The translations under genes and the position numbers were made by a program. A model generated the notes under the pieces. That model was given only the letters and a program-made list of their open reading frames with translations. It searched no databases and was not told the origin of the DNA. 64,000 nt of DNA, taken from Neospora caninum Liverpool. Lineage: Eukaryota; Apicomplexa; Conoidasida; Eucoccidiorida; Sarcocystidae. Location: contig NC_018398.1 of NCBI RefSeq assembly GCF_000208865.1, positions 4,798,710 to 4,862,709 of the forward strand. Reading direction: 5' to 3'. Each line of letters begins with the position of its first letter. Positions within the stretch are counted from its first letter, which is position 1. Shown in pieces: positions 35,956-48,914 of this stretch.

Positions 35956-36982
35956 CGGAGTTCGTGCAGTGGGCTTTCGTCGAGGCCGTTGTGCTGTGCG
36001 ATTCGAGACAAACATGTTCTGGGGTTTTCCATCTCCGGCTATTGCTTGTGCTTGCGTCATTTCGTCAGCTTTTTTGTCGACTTTCTGGTCTCCCCGAGAG
36101 GAGCGAGGAGTGAAACAAGAGTTCCCCTCAACTCAGCTACGCCCGGCCGCTGGAGCACCTGCCTTCGACCGTCCGACGACGAGGCGTGTCCCCTGTGTTT
36201 GTGCAGTCGTGCTCGTCACTCGCTGTAGGGTTTTCGGTGTCGGCTGCGGAGGCACCTCGAATTCCCTCGGATAGACGTTCCACAGAGCGCATTTGCGGAC
36301 CAGGTGTATCTGCGCCACGCACGCCATGCTACGGGATTTTGTGGTCACGCCCCTGTCGCACGCTTCCGAATCTGTTTTACGGTCTGTCCTGGAAAAATTT
36401 TCAGGAATCAGACTCAGCCTCCTCTCTGGTCGTGTCCATCTGTGCATGCTGCCTGAACGGAAAGCAAGGTCGTCTCATCGTCGCCACCAGCTCTGGACGA
36501 AAACCGTTCCCCAAGAAAGCCAAAGCAGCAATCTCTCGCAGAATTGGGTGCAGCGTGTAGACACCTCGTGCAGAGTGTCTGTACACAGCTTTGTTTCCTC
36601 CGAGTGCGCAGACTCCCCCCTCCAGTGCTTCTGAAGGCTCCCGCTCCTCTCCCCTCTGTTTGTCGACGAGGCTCTCTCGAGGGCGAATCTCTCCCTGCGG
36701 CGTTGTGCTTTGCCAAATACCTACCAAGACCAGGTCCAACTCTTTGGCTTCTCCCGCACGGCCCTGCTGGCGCCGGCCGCGTTCCCGTGTCTCTTCCTTT
36801 CCGATGCCGCGCCCAGCGGCTTGCTCCGTGCGATTTCACTCGCTTTTTTCTTCTGCATATATGAGACTCTGTCGTCTCGCACCGGCGTGCGAGAGTTCTG
36901 TCTATACACCTCGTGTTTGGAGTAGCGAATTGGCGTGGCCGCTGCGTCTGTGACACACACCACAACTGCCCGCTTCACCAAG

Positions 36983-39900
36983 ATGCCGGGGATGGCGCGC
37001 TGCGGAGGGAATTTGTGGTCCATGCTTGTCCATCGCTCGCCTAGTGCGACGTTGCACGGCGATCGGGCGTCGCCGGAAACTTCTCTTTCTCCGTCGCACA
37101 AGGCGGCGTACCTGACCCGTGACCAGGGAAGACGGTCTGCCGAGGCGTCCCAAAGCGGTGCCTTGGCTGCGTCCTCTCCCCACTCGAACGGGAAGACTCT
37201 GAACGCCAGCGGGGGCCGCGACCAGTCTTTCTTCTGGCCAGTGTTTGGCGGGTCCTCCCTCCACATCTCGGGCATCCTCATCCCGTACTACATCTGTCCC
37301 ATCCTCCCGAACTTCCCCAAGTCGTCGTTCTACTCCGACGGCGCCTTCGAACCCGGTGCAGTGGAAGGCCCGAGTGCGAGGGTGGCGCTCACAAGCCCCC
37401 GCAAACAGAGTGTGGCCTTTGAAGCGGTGGACGATCTCCCCATGCAGTTCGAGAGCGGGCGAAACGTCGTCTCGAGCAGGTGTCGGTCAAGAGCTGACTT
37501 GGCGCTCGGCCCGGCCGAAGCGACGCGGAGTGAGAGCCGCAGCGTCATTCTAGGGCGCGAGAACGAGATCCGCGCCTCCAGGTGCGAGAACAAACCGGCT
37601 TTTGGCGCCGAAACGGATCTGCCGAGCTGCGAGTCTGCACTCGCAGCGGAGGAAGGCTCCTGTCGCGGGTTTCCCTCCGCATGCAATCAGGTGTCAGCCG
37701 ATCCCGTCAGCGAGCGTCCCGTTGACTCCGCCCTGCGACTTTCCTCCTCTTGGGCGTGCAGAGAGATCGACTGTCTGACGTCGAAGGGGGGGTCCGCTCC
37801 CTCGCTCCGCGCCCGTCCCCGCAGCTTGAGTCACTTGTTTCACAGTCGGGTCCCCCGACGAGTCCAGTATCTGCTGCAATGGTCTATTCCGAATTTCCTC
37901 GTCCTCTTCATCTTCGCCTGCGTCCTGCCGGCGTGCCTCAAGTACAGAGCCCCCATCCACATCGATTTCGGTCTCCTTGTTCTCTTCCTCGCCAGCCTCC
38001 AGGGCTTTGTCGCCCTGAAGTCGCACGAGGAAGGCTCGAAGCCAGCGAGTCGCGGATCTGCCGGGCGAGAATCAGCGAGGCGTGCGTCGGTGGTGCGTGC
38101 CAAGCCAGCGAAAGAACCGGAAGATAAAAAGGCAAGTTTGGAGAGCGACACGGCGCGCGACGATGTGTGTGGTACAGCGCAAGAGCCGAGCAAACAGGGC
38201 GTGGCTGGCGAGACTCTCGCCAACTCCCTCAGTCGCTTGATGCCGCAGGACATGCTGTTTCAGATGCCGGCAGCGACTTCGATTCTCGGCAATGACGGCA
38301 AACAGAGACGCGAAGAAAATGGCGGGGCCCTGTCGCTCTCGCTTCCCTCAAACGTCTCGGTCGCGCAGTGTGCCCCGGAGGAAGGATGCACCACCCGCAG
38401 TCTCGCGGACGCTTTGCCTGCTTGCGCCGAGGCAGAATCGGAGGCGAGGGCGACGCTGAAAGAAGGGAATGGCGTGGACAACTTCCAAGCATCTAGCTCT
38501 CTCTCAAAGCAAGAAGAGGCTGACGGCGCCGCAGGGAAGGTCGAAAGGTGTTCGAACGCGTTGGGCGAACCGGAAGAGGAAGAACAAGGCGGTGCGGTGG
38601 AACAGAGTTGCCGCAAAACAGAGATTGACGCTGACACACTCGCAGTCCCCCAGGGCCATGCGCTCGTTTCGTCGGAAGAGGAAGGACAAGAGGACGGAGG
38701 CGGAGCCGGACACCACCTGCCGACAATCTTCGAACGCTCGGAGACGCCAACAGAAGACGAGGACGCGGAAACTTTGGAGGCGGACGCTGCGTCCGTTGAC
38801 CGGACGGATTCTGTCGAATTTGCGGCTCCAGTCGCTTGTGCTCCTTCGTCTCCGATTTCTGTGTCGCCTTCTGTCAGCCGCGAGGTCGATGCCGCTCTTC
38901 TGGTCTCTGGACCGTCCCCTCAGTCACAAGACTCGGAGGCGAAAGGCGAGTCGGGAAAAGAGATGGAAGACGAAGCCGAGCAGCGTGAGGACGAGCCGGT
39001 TGCGGAGGAGCGTGAGACGAAGCTCATCAGCGACTTGGCGTCTTCTTTCTGGGGGTCTCCTCTGTCGCGTGCGTCGAACACTCGTGGCGGCGGGAAGAAG
39101 GCGGTGTCCTTTTCCGCACTGCTAACGGAAGACGTTTCGAAAGCGCAAGTCGCGGAGCAGACGGGCGAGACAGAGCAACCAGGGACTCCGCAAATTTCCG
39201 AGCAGACGGGAAATGTGTCAGGAGAGGCGGCACACGAGCCCGACTTTGGAGATGGGTTGCAGCGCTCCCACCGTGCAGCTCTCTCGCCCGCCTTGGCGCT
39301 TTTATACGATGACGATGCGGTATCCGTCTCGGAGGAAATCTTGTCGCTGCCTTCGCCCCCGCCGTGTGCCGTGGGTTGCGAGCGGTCCCGTCCGCTCGCG
39401 ACTTCTCTGGATTTCCCCCCTCGCGGCCAGGCATTTATCGCGGAAGATCTGAGAGAGGCGCCGCGCGAACAAGAAGATGAAACCGACGAGGACGAGATTG
39501 CCGCTAAGGCGATGGCCACGCCGATGCACATTGGCGTTGACGTCGACGAGGGCGGGATCGCGGCGAATGTGAAGTCGTTTCGCAGCCACGCGTCTCTCTC
39601 CACCTCCTTCCTGTTGGAGAGCGAAGACGAGCGCAGCGACGCCGCGTCGGGAGTGTGTCCGGAGAAACTGGAGACGGGCGAGGACCGCCCGCAGATCCAC
39701 AGTTTGGTGGGCCGTTTACACCTGCCGCTCGCTGCCTTGGCCGAGGACGCCGAGTTCCTGAACCAAGAGGGCGAAGATGGCGACAAGCTGCTCACGTGGA
39801 AGGCTGAAGACACCCGAAACACGACCGCAGACGGCGTGTGTGCCTTCTCGTCCGTTTCCTCCGACACGTCTCTCCTGCGTTCTCAGTCCCCGTGTACTCA

Positions 39901-42900
39901 CGGAGTTGTCCCCTCGATGGTCGCCCCGGGCTTTTCCGGCCCGCGCGCGTCCTTCCCCCTGATCGCCGAGTCGCCTTTTCCTTTCGCCGGCGCTTCGACC
40001 GCCTCGCGAGAGCCTGGTCTCGCGTTCGGTGTGGAGCCGATCGAGCGAGTGCCGCGCCTCGAGGGCCAGGTGGGAGACAGATGTTCGGCCGGCTCTCCGG
40101 GCATCTGGGGCTTCCCTTCTTGGCAGTCCGAGGCGTCGAGTGACCCGAACTTCCCATTTGGAAATCTTCCCGAGTCGCTCGCGTTGTCGCCGGCGGCCTC
40201 GCTCGCGGCCGCAGTTGCCCTCGGCGCGTTCGAGCCCTCTCGAAGCCCCGCAGGCATCAGCGTCGAGACGCTCCTCGACCTGGACGGCGTCGAGGCGAAT
40301 CCGCGACGGAGCGTGCGCGAGGAACCCCGAGAGTGTAAGAAGGCTCTCTCGGAAGAGGAGTGCAGCGAGACCGACTCGGTGTTCGTCCGCGGCGCCCCTT
40401 TCTTCCCCGAGTCGCGGCCGGCAGGTCCGCCGCCGTTCGGGCCCATGCACGTTTCTCCAGCGGAGAACGGCAACCTCCGCCTCGCCTCGCAGCGGCCTTC
40501 TTCGAGTCCGCCTCGGCCTCCGCCGCCTCCCGTGTCGCCAGCGCGATCGCCCTGTCCCTCTGCCCAGCAGGACGAGGAGACGGCGCCCGTGCCGGTCTCT
40601 GCGGCGCCCGCCAACAACGCAAAGCAGCGCGTGGCTCTGCAGCACTACATGGCCCTCGTTCGCGAGTGCCATCGAACCAGGGACAGTCGCGGGGCGATTC
40701 GAGTTCTCGAGCGTCTCCAGGCGGAAGGTCGCGTGGCCGCGGACACGCAGCTGCTGAACTACGTCCTCATGGTCTGCGTGTCCGCCAACGACCGCGTGAT
40801 GACAGGTACGGCGCGGCGCCTGACGCGAAGGGGGCGTGGGAGGCGACGAGGCGCCGTCGGGTTCCAGACCAGGAGAGGCAGACCGCGCGACGCAGTTCTT
40901 TGTGTTTGCGGTGCGTGTGTGTGTGTGGCCTCGACAGGTCAACTGTTCACGTTCATGGAGACGACGGGATGTGCGGACTTGGTGACGTACAACACCCTCG
41001 TGAAGAGTTTCACTGGGAACGGCGAACTGCACGCGGCGGAACAGGTGCTTGCGCGCATGGAGGGGCGAGAGAACACTCTGGAGGACGAGCTGTCGGCGGC
41101 GTACGTGAGTCTCGGAATCGAGAGCCAGTCGGAGAAGGGCGTGCTGAAGAACAGGCCGAGGATATCGCCGGACGAAGTCACGTTCAACCTCCTGGTCAAC
41201 GCAGCTGTCAGCGCCGGAGACCCCGACAAGGCGTGGGAGTACATTGACCGGATCAAGAAGGCGAACCTCCGCCCGGACAAGTTCACCATCAGCTCCATCA
41301 TCAAGTCTCTCCAGCCGGCCCAGAACCAGCAGCACACGCGCCGCGCGTTCGAGTTGATGGACCAGATTGACGCGTGTGAAGACCTCGTCCTGTTGAGCAC
41401 CTGCATCGACGCGTGCGCGCGACTCGGTGACCTCGACCGACTTGGCGCGCTGCTCTCGCGCTTTGAGAAGTCCGACCTGCAGCCGAACGCCCACGCGTAC
41501 GGCACGCTCATCAAGGCGTACGGGAAACTCGGGAACGTGGCACGGGTCTGGGAGTTGTGGACGGAGCAGCAGCGCAGCGGCGTGGAGGCTTCCAACTACA
41601 CGCTCGGCTGCATGATCGACTGTCTCGCGAGCAACGGGCTGATGGCCGAGGCCGTCGACCTCTTCGACAAGAGCGTCGCGGCAGGCTCTGCCGACGCCGT
41701 CCTCTTCTCCATCTTGGTCAAGGGCTTGGCCCGGTTCCGGAACCGCGGTGTGGAAGTCGCCCTCGGCGCGTACCGCCGCCTGAAGGAGAGCGACGCGGTC
41801 CCCGGCGCCGCAAAGGCCAGGGGGAACCCGTCCCCGAGTCGGCTCGGTGGCGTCGCGGAGGCGCGCGAGAGTCGCAGGCGCGGCGACAAGCGACTGGGAA
41901 ACGAGAAGGGCGGGGCTGTGCGCGCCCCGGCCGACGAGGACCAGACCTGCTACATGAAGGCACTGAACACCATCTCGTTCAATTCGCTCCTTCACCTATG
42001 CGTGAGGTCGGGGCGGCTCGCCGACGCCCTCGAACTCTTCAAAGACATGCAATCCCACCCGCATGCGCAGCCGGACCTGATCACCTACAGCACAGTCATC
42101 AAAGGCCTTTGCTGTTCGTCCAAGGAGCACGCGCTCGACGCCGCCCTCGGGCTCTTTGAGCAAATGCAAAAAGACGCAAAGATCTCTCCCGACGCGATCG
42201 TGTACAACACCCTCATCCAGGGCGCCGCCACCCGACGAAACGTCACCCTCGTCGAGTCACTCCTTCTCCACATGCTCCAAAACAACGTCAAACCGAGCAG
42301 CTACACCCTGTGCCAATGCGTGAAGCTCTATGGTAAGTCAGTCAAATGGTCAATGCATATATCTATTTATCTATATGTATATTCCCATGATCTGTGCTTT
42401 TTGTGCAAGTTCTCCCAGTCTACCCCAAGTCCAACCGCAGGACTCTCGCTCATGTCTTTTGACACGGTGGGACGCACCGCTCATTACAACCCCAGAGAGG
42501 CTCTCTCAGTGAAGTGGGCGCAAACGTGCCGTATCGATTGCAGATCGCGGGAGGTGCTGAGACACGCGCATGCAAACGTGTGTAGGATGTCCATCCCCAC
42601 TTGGCGATCTAAACAGGTGTGCGCCGAATCGTGTCTTCTTTTCCAGGCAAGTGTGGCGACCTCGCTCGGGCCCTCGAGCTGGCGCTGGAGCTTCCGCGCC
42701 GCTTCAACTTCGCCATGGACAGCTACGTGTACACGGCGTTGATCGCTGCATGCACTCACAACCGGGCGCCGTTTTTGGCGGCCACGCTGGCGCTGCAGGC
42801 TACCCAGGAGAACCAGGAGTTGCCGCCGGCTCTGTTGTTGCGGTTGGCGAATCACCTCCAGCAGCAACGCGACCTCGCCGAGAGAGAAGCGATGAATTCG

Positions 42901-43824
42901 AGTCTCCGCAACTTGCCGTTGCTCAAGAACTTGTGCCTCAGCGAGCCGACTGGGAAGGCCCTTGGTCTCTTTGGGCGCAGCCTGTCCCCCGCGGATGAGG
43001 CTAAGACGACCGTGGACGCCATCATCAGATTGCTCAAGCGCGCAGTTGGAGCCGTTGGGTGTGCTCCCGGGGCGAAGGAACGCGGCGACGAGTTCGCGTC
43101 GCTGGTGCACACTCCTTTTCCCGGCGAGGGCCAGAAGGAGGCTGTGCCCGGGGGCTTCCCGAACGGCCGGAATGCCGGGGCTGCGAACAGCAAGCGCTCG
43201 AAGCGCGGCACTGCCCCGCCTCCTGCAGACAGAGAGCGAGGCGAGAGAAGTGAAAAGCAAGGGGTATTCGGGACGACCAAGCGAAAGGCGGGCAGGGGCC
43301 AGGAGAGTTGCGAGGACGACGTCTACGGCGTAACTGCGCACGTCAACGTGCGCGGGTTCGTGCGGCAGGGAAGCGACAACTCCCACAAAGGGTACCCCCC
43401 TCAACGGAGACAGCCTGGAAACGCTGGGCCGCCGCCCGCGTACGGAAAGGGCCCGGCGCATGCACCGAGGGCGGGCGGCATGCCCCGTGGAGGCGGCGGC
43501 TTTGAGAGAGGCGTCAGCTGGCAAGCGAACCAGGTCGAGGCTGACGTGCCCCTGAACTTTGGCTGCGACGGGAAGCGCCACGTCCAGGCCAAACACGGCA
43601 ACGGGGCGTCTTCGAGCGCAATCACGGCGGTCGGCATCTCCAAGGAAGCAGCAAAGGGTGGACGGAAGGGACCCTCGGGCGGCCGAGGCGCCGGACGCAA
43701 CTCGGGGCGCGCTTTCGATGGCAGGACAACTGGTCTCCCGGACAAGGCCGAGAATGTGTGCAAAGAGAAGGACTTTCGCAGCCGCATGGGGCATGTGTGC
43801 CTGCACTCGCACGCAAGCTTGTGA
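36983..43824 (+). CDS. Giant PPR (pentatricopeptide-repeat) protein with predicted membrane hairpin
   Basis: Exons 36983-40805, 40938-42332, 42647-43824; 2131 residues. PPR proteins bind organellar or other RNA in a sequence-dependent way. The ATG at 36983 (accaagATGc) is the first in frame. Residues 83-112 are hydrophobic and aromatic. Residues about 303-322 and 330-348 form two membrane-type segments separated by a short loop. Residues about 360-1200 are acidic, Ser/Glu/Pro-rich and probably disordered. From about 1212 onward come roughly ten PPR-like 35-residue units, with hallmark pieces VTYNTLVKSF, VTFNLLVNAAV, YGTLIKAYGKLG, ISFNSLLHLCVRSGR, ITYSTVIKGLC and IVYNTLIQGA. The last unit (LYGKCGDLARALEL) is joined across intron 2. 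The tail is Gly/Pro/Arg-rich with RGGGGFERG. Intron 1 is 132 nt and stays open in frame, so retention would add 44 residues. Localisation to an organelle membrane is inference. Confidence 0.88.
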
Positions 43825-46800
43825 GAGAAGTCATGGCTGGGTGGGGGCGACGCTCGTGTCTGCCGTTGGTGCAGACTCTGATGTGAACTGCGCTCGTCAG
43901 GAGTCTGTGCCGACCGGCGAGACCGTCCGTGGCGGTGCGTCTCTTCAGTAAGGCTCAGAGTTGACTTGGTCGTCTGAGGACGCACCCACGTGGAATGCGG
44001 CGCGCTGCTCGACGCGGAGCTCCTTTCCCCATTCCAGGTTGGCGACGGCGACGCGTTCTCGTCTTTTTCGTTCGCGGCTTCAACCGCTTTTTGCGGCAGT
44101 TTGTGTCGCGGCGAACGCAGCTCGGGACGCGCTTCAGGCTTGGCGGGTGTGTGTCTCCGTCTGTGTGCATGCGCAGGCGATACGTCCCGGGGAAAGTGCA
44201 TGTTGCGTCGACGCACGCCGTGTGCGCGGCAGGCCTCGAGATTCCCACGAGTGGAAAACACCCGTGCTCCGAAGGCTGCACGCTCACTTGTGACGTGTGC
44301 TTCTCGACACTTGTGGCGCGATCCAAGCGAAAATCTGTAGACAGATGTGAAGGTTGGATTCGTGCGTTTCCTGATCTCCCGTCTGGCCGGCGCCGAGGAA
44401 GCGGCGGAGCGCGCAGTGCGCTCTCGGAGGCTCTCGGTCTCGGGCAAAGTGTGCACAGGGCACAATGGACTCTGGAGCGCTGTGTCTTCGTAAAGCAATG
44501 TACGCATGCGTTCACGAACGGTCTGTCTCGTGGCGAGGCTGGTGAAAGAGGGTGTGTTGGTGTGCTGCCGGTGGATCGAGTTTTGAACCGCGTACACTCA
44601 GAGGCATCTCCGTGTCTGCGAAGATCGCGTTCCCGCTTCCCCACGGTCCCTGTGTATTTACGTTTTAAGGTGAGAGCGGCGTGCGCGGTGGCAAGGATGA
44701 AAGCGTCCGTTTGTTTCCTCTGCATGTTGAGTATCTCGAGTTGTATGTCTGTGTTCAAAAATACACTGTTGCGCACGGCGTGTGGACCTTGGAATATTTA
44801 CGGGTACTTTGGGGGGGGTTCCCGGTCTTCGGTGGTCAATCTATGATTCTGGCAGCGGGGTCGCGGAGCATCCTCTGAGGTGTATGCGCATCTTGGCACA
44901 CCAGGTATATTTGACTAGTACGTGCCCGTGCGAATGCTACTGCTTTTCCACTGACAGTCCATTCACCTAGACAGGCACGACCTTCCAGGAACGGACTCGT
45001 TTTTTCGTGGCACGAACGAGAGAAGACATCGGGAAGGCTCCGGATCAGCGTGTGGAAGTCAACATCTGTGGGCAGTCCTTTTTTTCTGAGTTTCGAGTGC
45101 AAATCTCGTGCAAGTGACTCACTGCGTTCGGGGTTGTGGTTCATGTGGAAGCCGCCTCGCACAGATTATTTTGTCAAGAGCGAATTAGAGATTCATATAC
45201 ACTACAGCGTATCCATTTCCTAGAGCGGGGAAATAAGACGAGAAGCTGCCGAGTACGGCTCTGCGTTGGACACTTGGTCAGTGTCGTTCATCGCGCTCGC
45301 GTTTCTGCTCCTCGCCTCCTATTTATTTCTGCACATATATAGATGTTGTGGAGATTTCATTCATACGGCCTCGACGTGCACATCTGTCTCGAAGTTCCAG
45401 GGGGTGTTACCTTTTCTTTCCCCCTGTCCGGTGCGCTTCGGCGAGAGTGAGCGTGTGTGGGCGTATGGCAGAAGGTCCGTTCCTGGAAGGACCGGAGGAA
45501 GAACAACCGAATGGCAAAGTCCAGTTTCAGGCTTCTTTGACTCGTTTTGATTCCTGCAGTGTTTGCCTTTTGGCATGAGGCAGGTAACGCAAAGGCCTGT
45601 ATGGTTTTCTGTCTCAGTGCACCCGTCAATCTTTGAATCGGAGAGTGATGAAAACGAGAGAAGAAACAGGTTGAGGAAGGTGTAGAACGCCAGTGTCGCG
45701 TCCACCTTCGTGGGAAAGAAGGAAAGAGTCTCGACGGGAAAAGCAAGCCTTTTCCTCATGAGCGTCTCTGTGTCCCTCGTTCCCTGTCGTGCCTGTGGGA
45801 GGGCGTGTATACGTAGGAATTTGCATCTTGTTCAGCCCGTCCTGAGTTGCATTGCTCTGTGTCAGTCTTCTTGATACGTTTCTTGTCTCGACAGCGTCCT
45901 CGCCGTGCGTCAGGAGATGCCAGTGATTGTGGAAATGCAGAAAGTGTCTTTTCTTTCATCGCTGGACAAATATCCTTTTTGGCTCGTTTCCTCTGCATTG
46001 TGCGCGGCAGATGTCTTTTTGTCACACTTCTCAGTTTCTCGATCGATTATCGTTTTCTCTGTGGCTCTCGTTCTCGCCTGTGTAGTGTCTTATGTATGCT
46101 TCGTTTGTGTGGCGCCGTTGTGCACGTCTTTTCCGGCTGCCTGTGTGTGCGTATGAACATGGCAAGGGTCAGAAAGCTAGAGGAAGAGAGAGCAATGTTT
46201 CTGTTCTTTTTCTGGCTCTGCGTGGGCAACATGGTGTCTGCATGCAGAAGAGAGTCGTTTTATTCTGTCGTTTGTTGCCCTCTATTCGAGAGGAAAGCGT
46301 CGCCGAGAACCAGAGACAAAGCGCGCTACAGAGCCGGGTTAATTCGAAGAGAAGGTACCGAGAGTTGTTTTTGTTTTTCGAGAGATCGTGTGGTGTAGGA
46401 GGTACTCGCATCGGGTTTCTTCGTAGAGAACGAGAAACAACTGGTGTTTGTGTCATTCTGTGTTTCGAAGAAGCCGTGCAGGCGTCGTCCTCGCGGTTCG
46501 ATAACATTCGTCCTTGTGAGAGGCCACATGAGCAGAACACTTCCAACCGCACTACACAAATCACCATTTCTAACGCGTGCTCCTCTCTTTTTCTGCTACC
46601 TTCCACCTTCAATAAGTCATTCTCTGCTCTCGCTGTTTCTCTTCCGCGGGACTCGGCTCTCCTTTCGCTCTGTCTTCTCTGCACGCGGTGGCCGTGCACC
46701 ACGTTCCACTGCGCACCCTGCGCATAGGCAAGGTCTGACGTGTCCGAGGCAGGTCAACTGGATGCTGAAACAACCGTGTCAGGAACTGCTCTGAGTTCGT

Positions 46801-47077
46801 CTTCTGAGGTGCTGTGCAATGCACGCAGCTTCGCGTCGTACTCTCTCGTTGCCGCGGCTCATCGAAAGGCTTCTGCGAGATGTTGAGTCGCTCGTAGCCA
46901 GCTTGCGGTCAAGGCAGCGTGTAGTTTAGTTCCCCCTTGGGGGTGAACGAATGCGAAATCAGATATAATATAGTGGGGCGCGCCTAACCCCGTGCATCCT
47001 TGATACTAGGATTCAGAAATTATTCCGCGTTCAGTTTTTGAAAGACGGTTCTCAGTGGTGGAGCGTTGCTGGCGTAG

Positions 47078-47136
47078 TTGCTAGAATGGTAGGTAGTGCC
47101 CCGTCAAAACCACTTGGTAGAATGGTAAGCGCTGCA
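47078..47136. repeat. Imperfect short direct repeat
   Basis: ttgctagaatggtaggtag and ttggtagaatggtaagcg lie 36 bp apart at 47078 and 47114. They share the core TAGAATGGTA. The function is unknown. Confidence 0.5.
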
Positions 47137-48888
47137 CTTTTTCATTTCCACCAAATGCCGTTTATTCAGGATTAAGACACAATCTTAGAAAGCGGCGGAT
47201 TACCGTCTCAGCATGAGCATTGAGCATGCACCGCGACGGTTGCGGCGGCGTGGAGCCCGTGCCGAGGACAAGTTGACATCGTTTCTGCGTTGACCTGGCG
47301 GAGCAACTTGAACCACACGAGAGGATTCGCCCCAGGGAGGTGGGTCACAAGGACGCAGTTGAGGCACTTGTGCTGAAACAGCGAATATCATTGGTATCGA
47401 GGGGCTTACAGGCAGACCAAGCCATACACCCGTCTCCTGTTTCTCGTGCGGTGTCCCTCTCCAAATATATGCCTTAGACATAGACGTATATACATAATGC
47501 ATGCACTTGACTTGGAGGGTCTGCCGATACTCCCATCTGTGCTTGTCTGGACCTCGTACACATGCTTATGTATCTAAAACGTCCTCGAACAGGAAAACGC
47601 AGTGGCAGCCCAAAAGATCTACACTTTTCATATAAAGACTGCCACACCAAGCTGGTTCCGCGGATCGGTAAATGAAAAGATGTGGCGATCTACGCGGGGT
47701 ACAATGGCCCAACACAGGCGCTGTGCTGAGCTCAGTTGCTCCCCATATCTTCTATGATTCTATGTACTCAGGCGATAGTGTATTATTTTAGTCATCCAAC
47801 AGTGGCAGTCTGAAGAGCACCAAGTGCATTGAGCTTCTGGTACTTAGAGATCATACTAACGGCGAGAAGGGAAGTGTTTCAGAGAAAAGGGATCTTTAGC
47901 CATGGTGTTTGTAACCTGCCAGCGACGAGGGTTGACTGCTTTTTGAAAGGATGCAGGCAGTGTCATGTCCAGTCACTAGGGAATGCAGAAGAGGGGCGCA
48001 AATATGGCAGCATATTTACGATATGCGCATCTGGCTTGTCTTGCAAAAAGCTTTGCTGAGCTGGCGTACCTAAGCGCTTTGTTTCCAAACAATCACCAGA
48101 GAATACGCGGCTATTTTGACTAAGAACAGACACATCATGGTCAGCGAGTGTCTCCGTGTAGCAAACTCTGGTCAAGCTCCGCATGACGGTTCCGAGTGTG
48201 AGACTCGTCGCCCTACCGTTTTGAGATATACATGATCGACGGGAGCGGTTTTCGAAGCCTGGCGGGATGTCGGACACGGCTGAAACTAATGCAGACTGCC
48301 TCGAGATTGCCCCAAACATCACCGCGCATCCTCACCCCGCAGTTAAACTTCATGCCAAGAGAAACATCCGTCTCCTACGACGGTCTCTTTACCGCAGTGC
48401 CACCAAACTCATTCATGCAATACAAAAAGAGGACTGCACGTGCAGTCCAAAACGAAGGTGAAAAAGTCAGGACAACACGGCCATCCGTGGAAGTAGTAGT
48501 GTGCGTCTGATGAACTGAGCAAGCTTTCTCTGGGACTACGTGACGCGCACGGTGTTGCTACACACTTCTCGGTTGGAGTGGCGCTTCACAGCACCTAGCT
48601 TTGGCAAAAGAACTGTTTCCACCTTGGTTGCCTGTGCCGCATAAAACTGGACTCCTCTATTCAGTATGCTACGTAATCTAATGTCTCTGCTTATATTTGA
48701 GTCACACAGCTCTGCATCGTTACGGTGTCACCAGAAGAACGGCCGTATCACCCAGCTAGGAAACTGAAAACTAAACTGCTACCAGAATTAACCTGCGCAC
48801 CGGAGCCAACCGAACCAGGAGAGAAATAAACCTGATGCATTCAGTCACCCGCACGTGGTCAAACACGCTTTTTTTCGGGTGATCAACG

Positions 48889-48914
48889 TGTGACGTATGA
48901 GTGTGACGTATGAG
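48889..48914. repeat. 13-bp tandem repeat (two copies)
   Basis: tgtgacgtatgag occurs twice head to tail, followed by a partial third copy (tgtgg). Confidence 0.8.

Larger units (their letters stand above)
30701..36982. other. Large divergent intergenic region between TRMT2A and PPR genes
   Basis: 6.3 kb between two divergent starts, so it contains both promoters and probably long 5' untranslated regions. The longest frames (34113-34784 plus, 34469-35134 plus, 34778-35605 minus) overlap one another and show no domain or coding-like composition. Simple features are a G16 run at 33109-33124, a C/T run near 35607-35630 and a 119-bp tandem duplication at 35718-35955. A short spliced gene or a noncoding RNA here cannot be ruled out. 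Confidence 0.5.

Noticed and set aside
36935..36982. Start of the PPR protein upstream of 36983
   Set aside because: The upstream in-frame codon is GTG, not ATG. The first ATG is at 36983 in a good context.
39716..41995. 759-codon open frame on the minus strand inside the PPR gene
   Set aside because: It lies opposite clear PPR repeats, is Arg/Gly/His-rich, and has no domain. Codon bias in GC-rich exons keeps the opposite frame open.
43995..44846. 283-codon plus frame just after the PPR gene
   Set aside because: There is no domain, the composition is Cys/Arg/Ser-rich and similar-length frames lie opposite. It is probably 3' untranslated region.
47078..47136. tRNA-like A-box appearance (GGTAGAATGGTAAGCGC)
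   Set aside because: No matching B-box, anticodon arm or acceptor pairing was found downstream.
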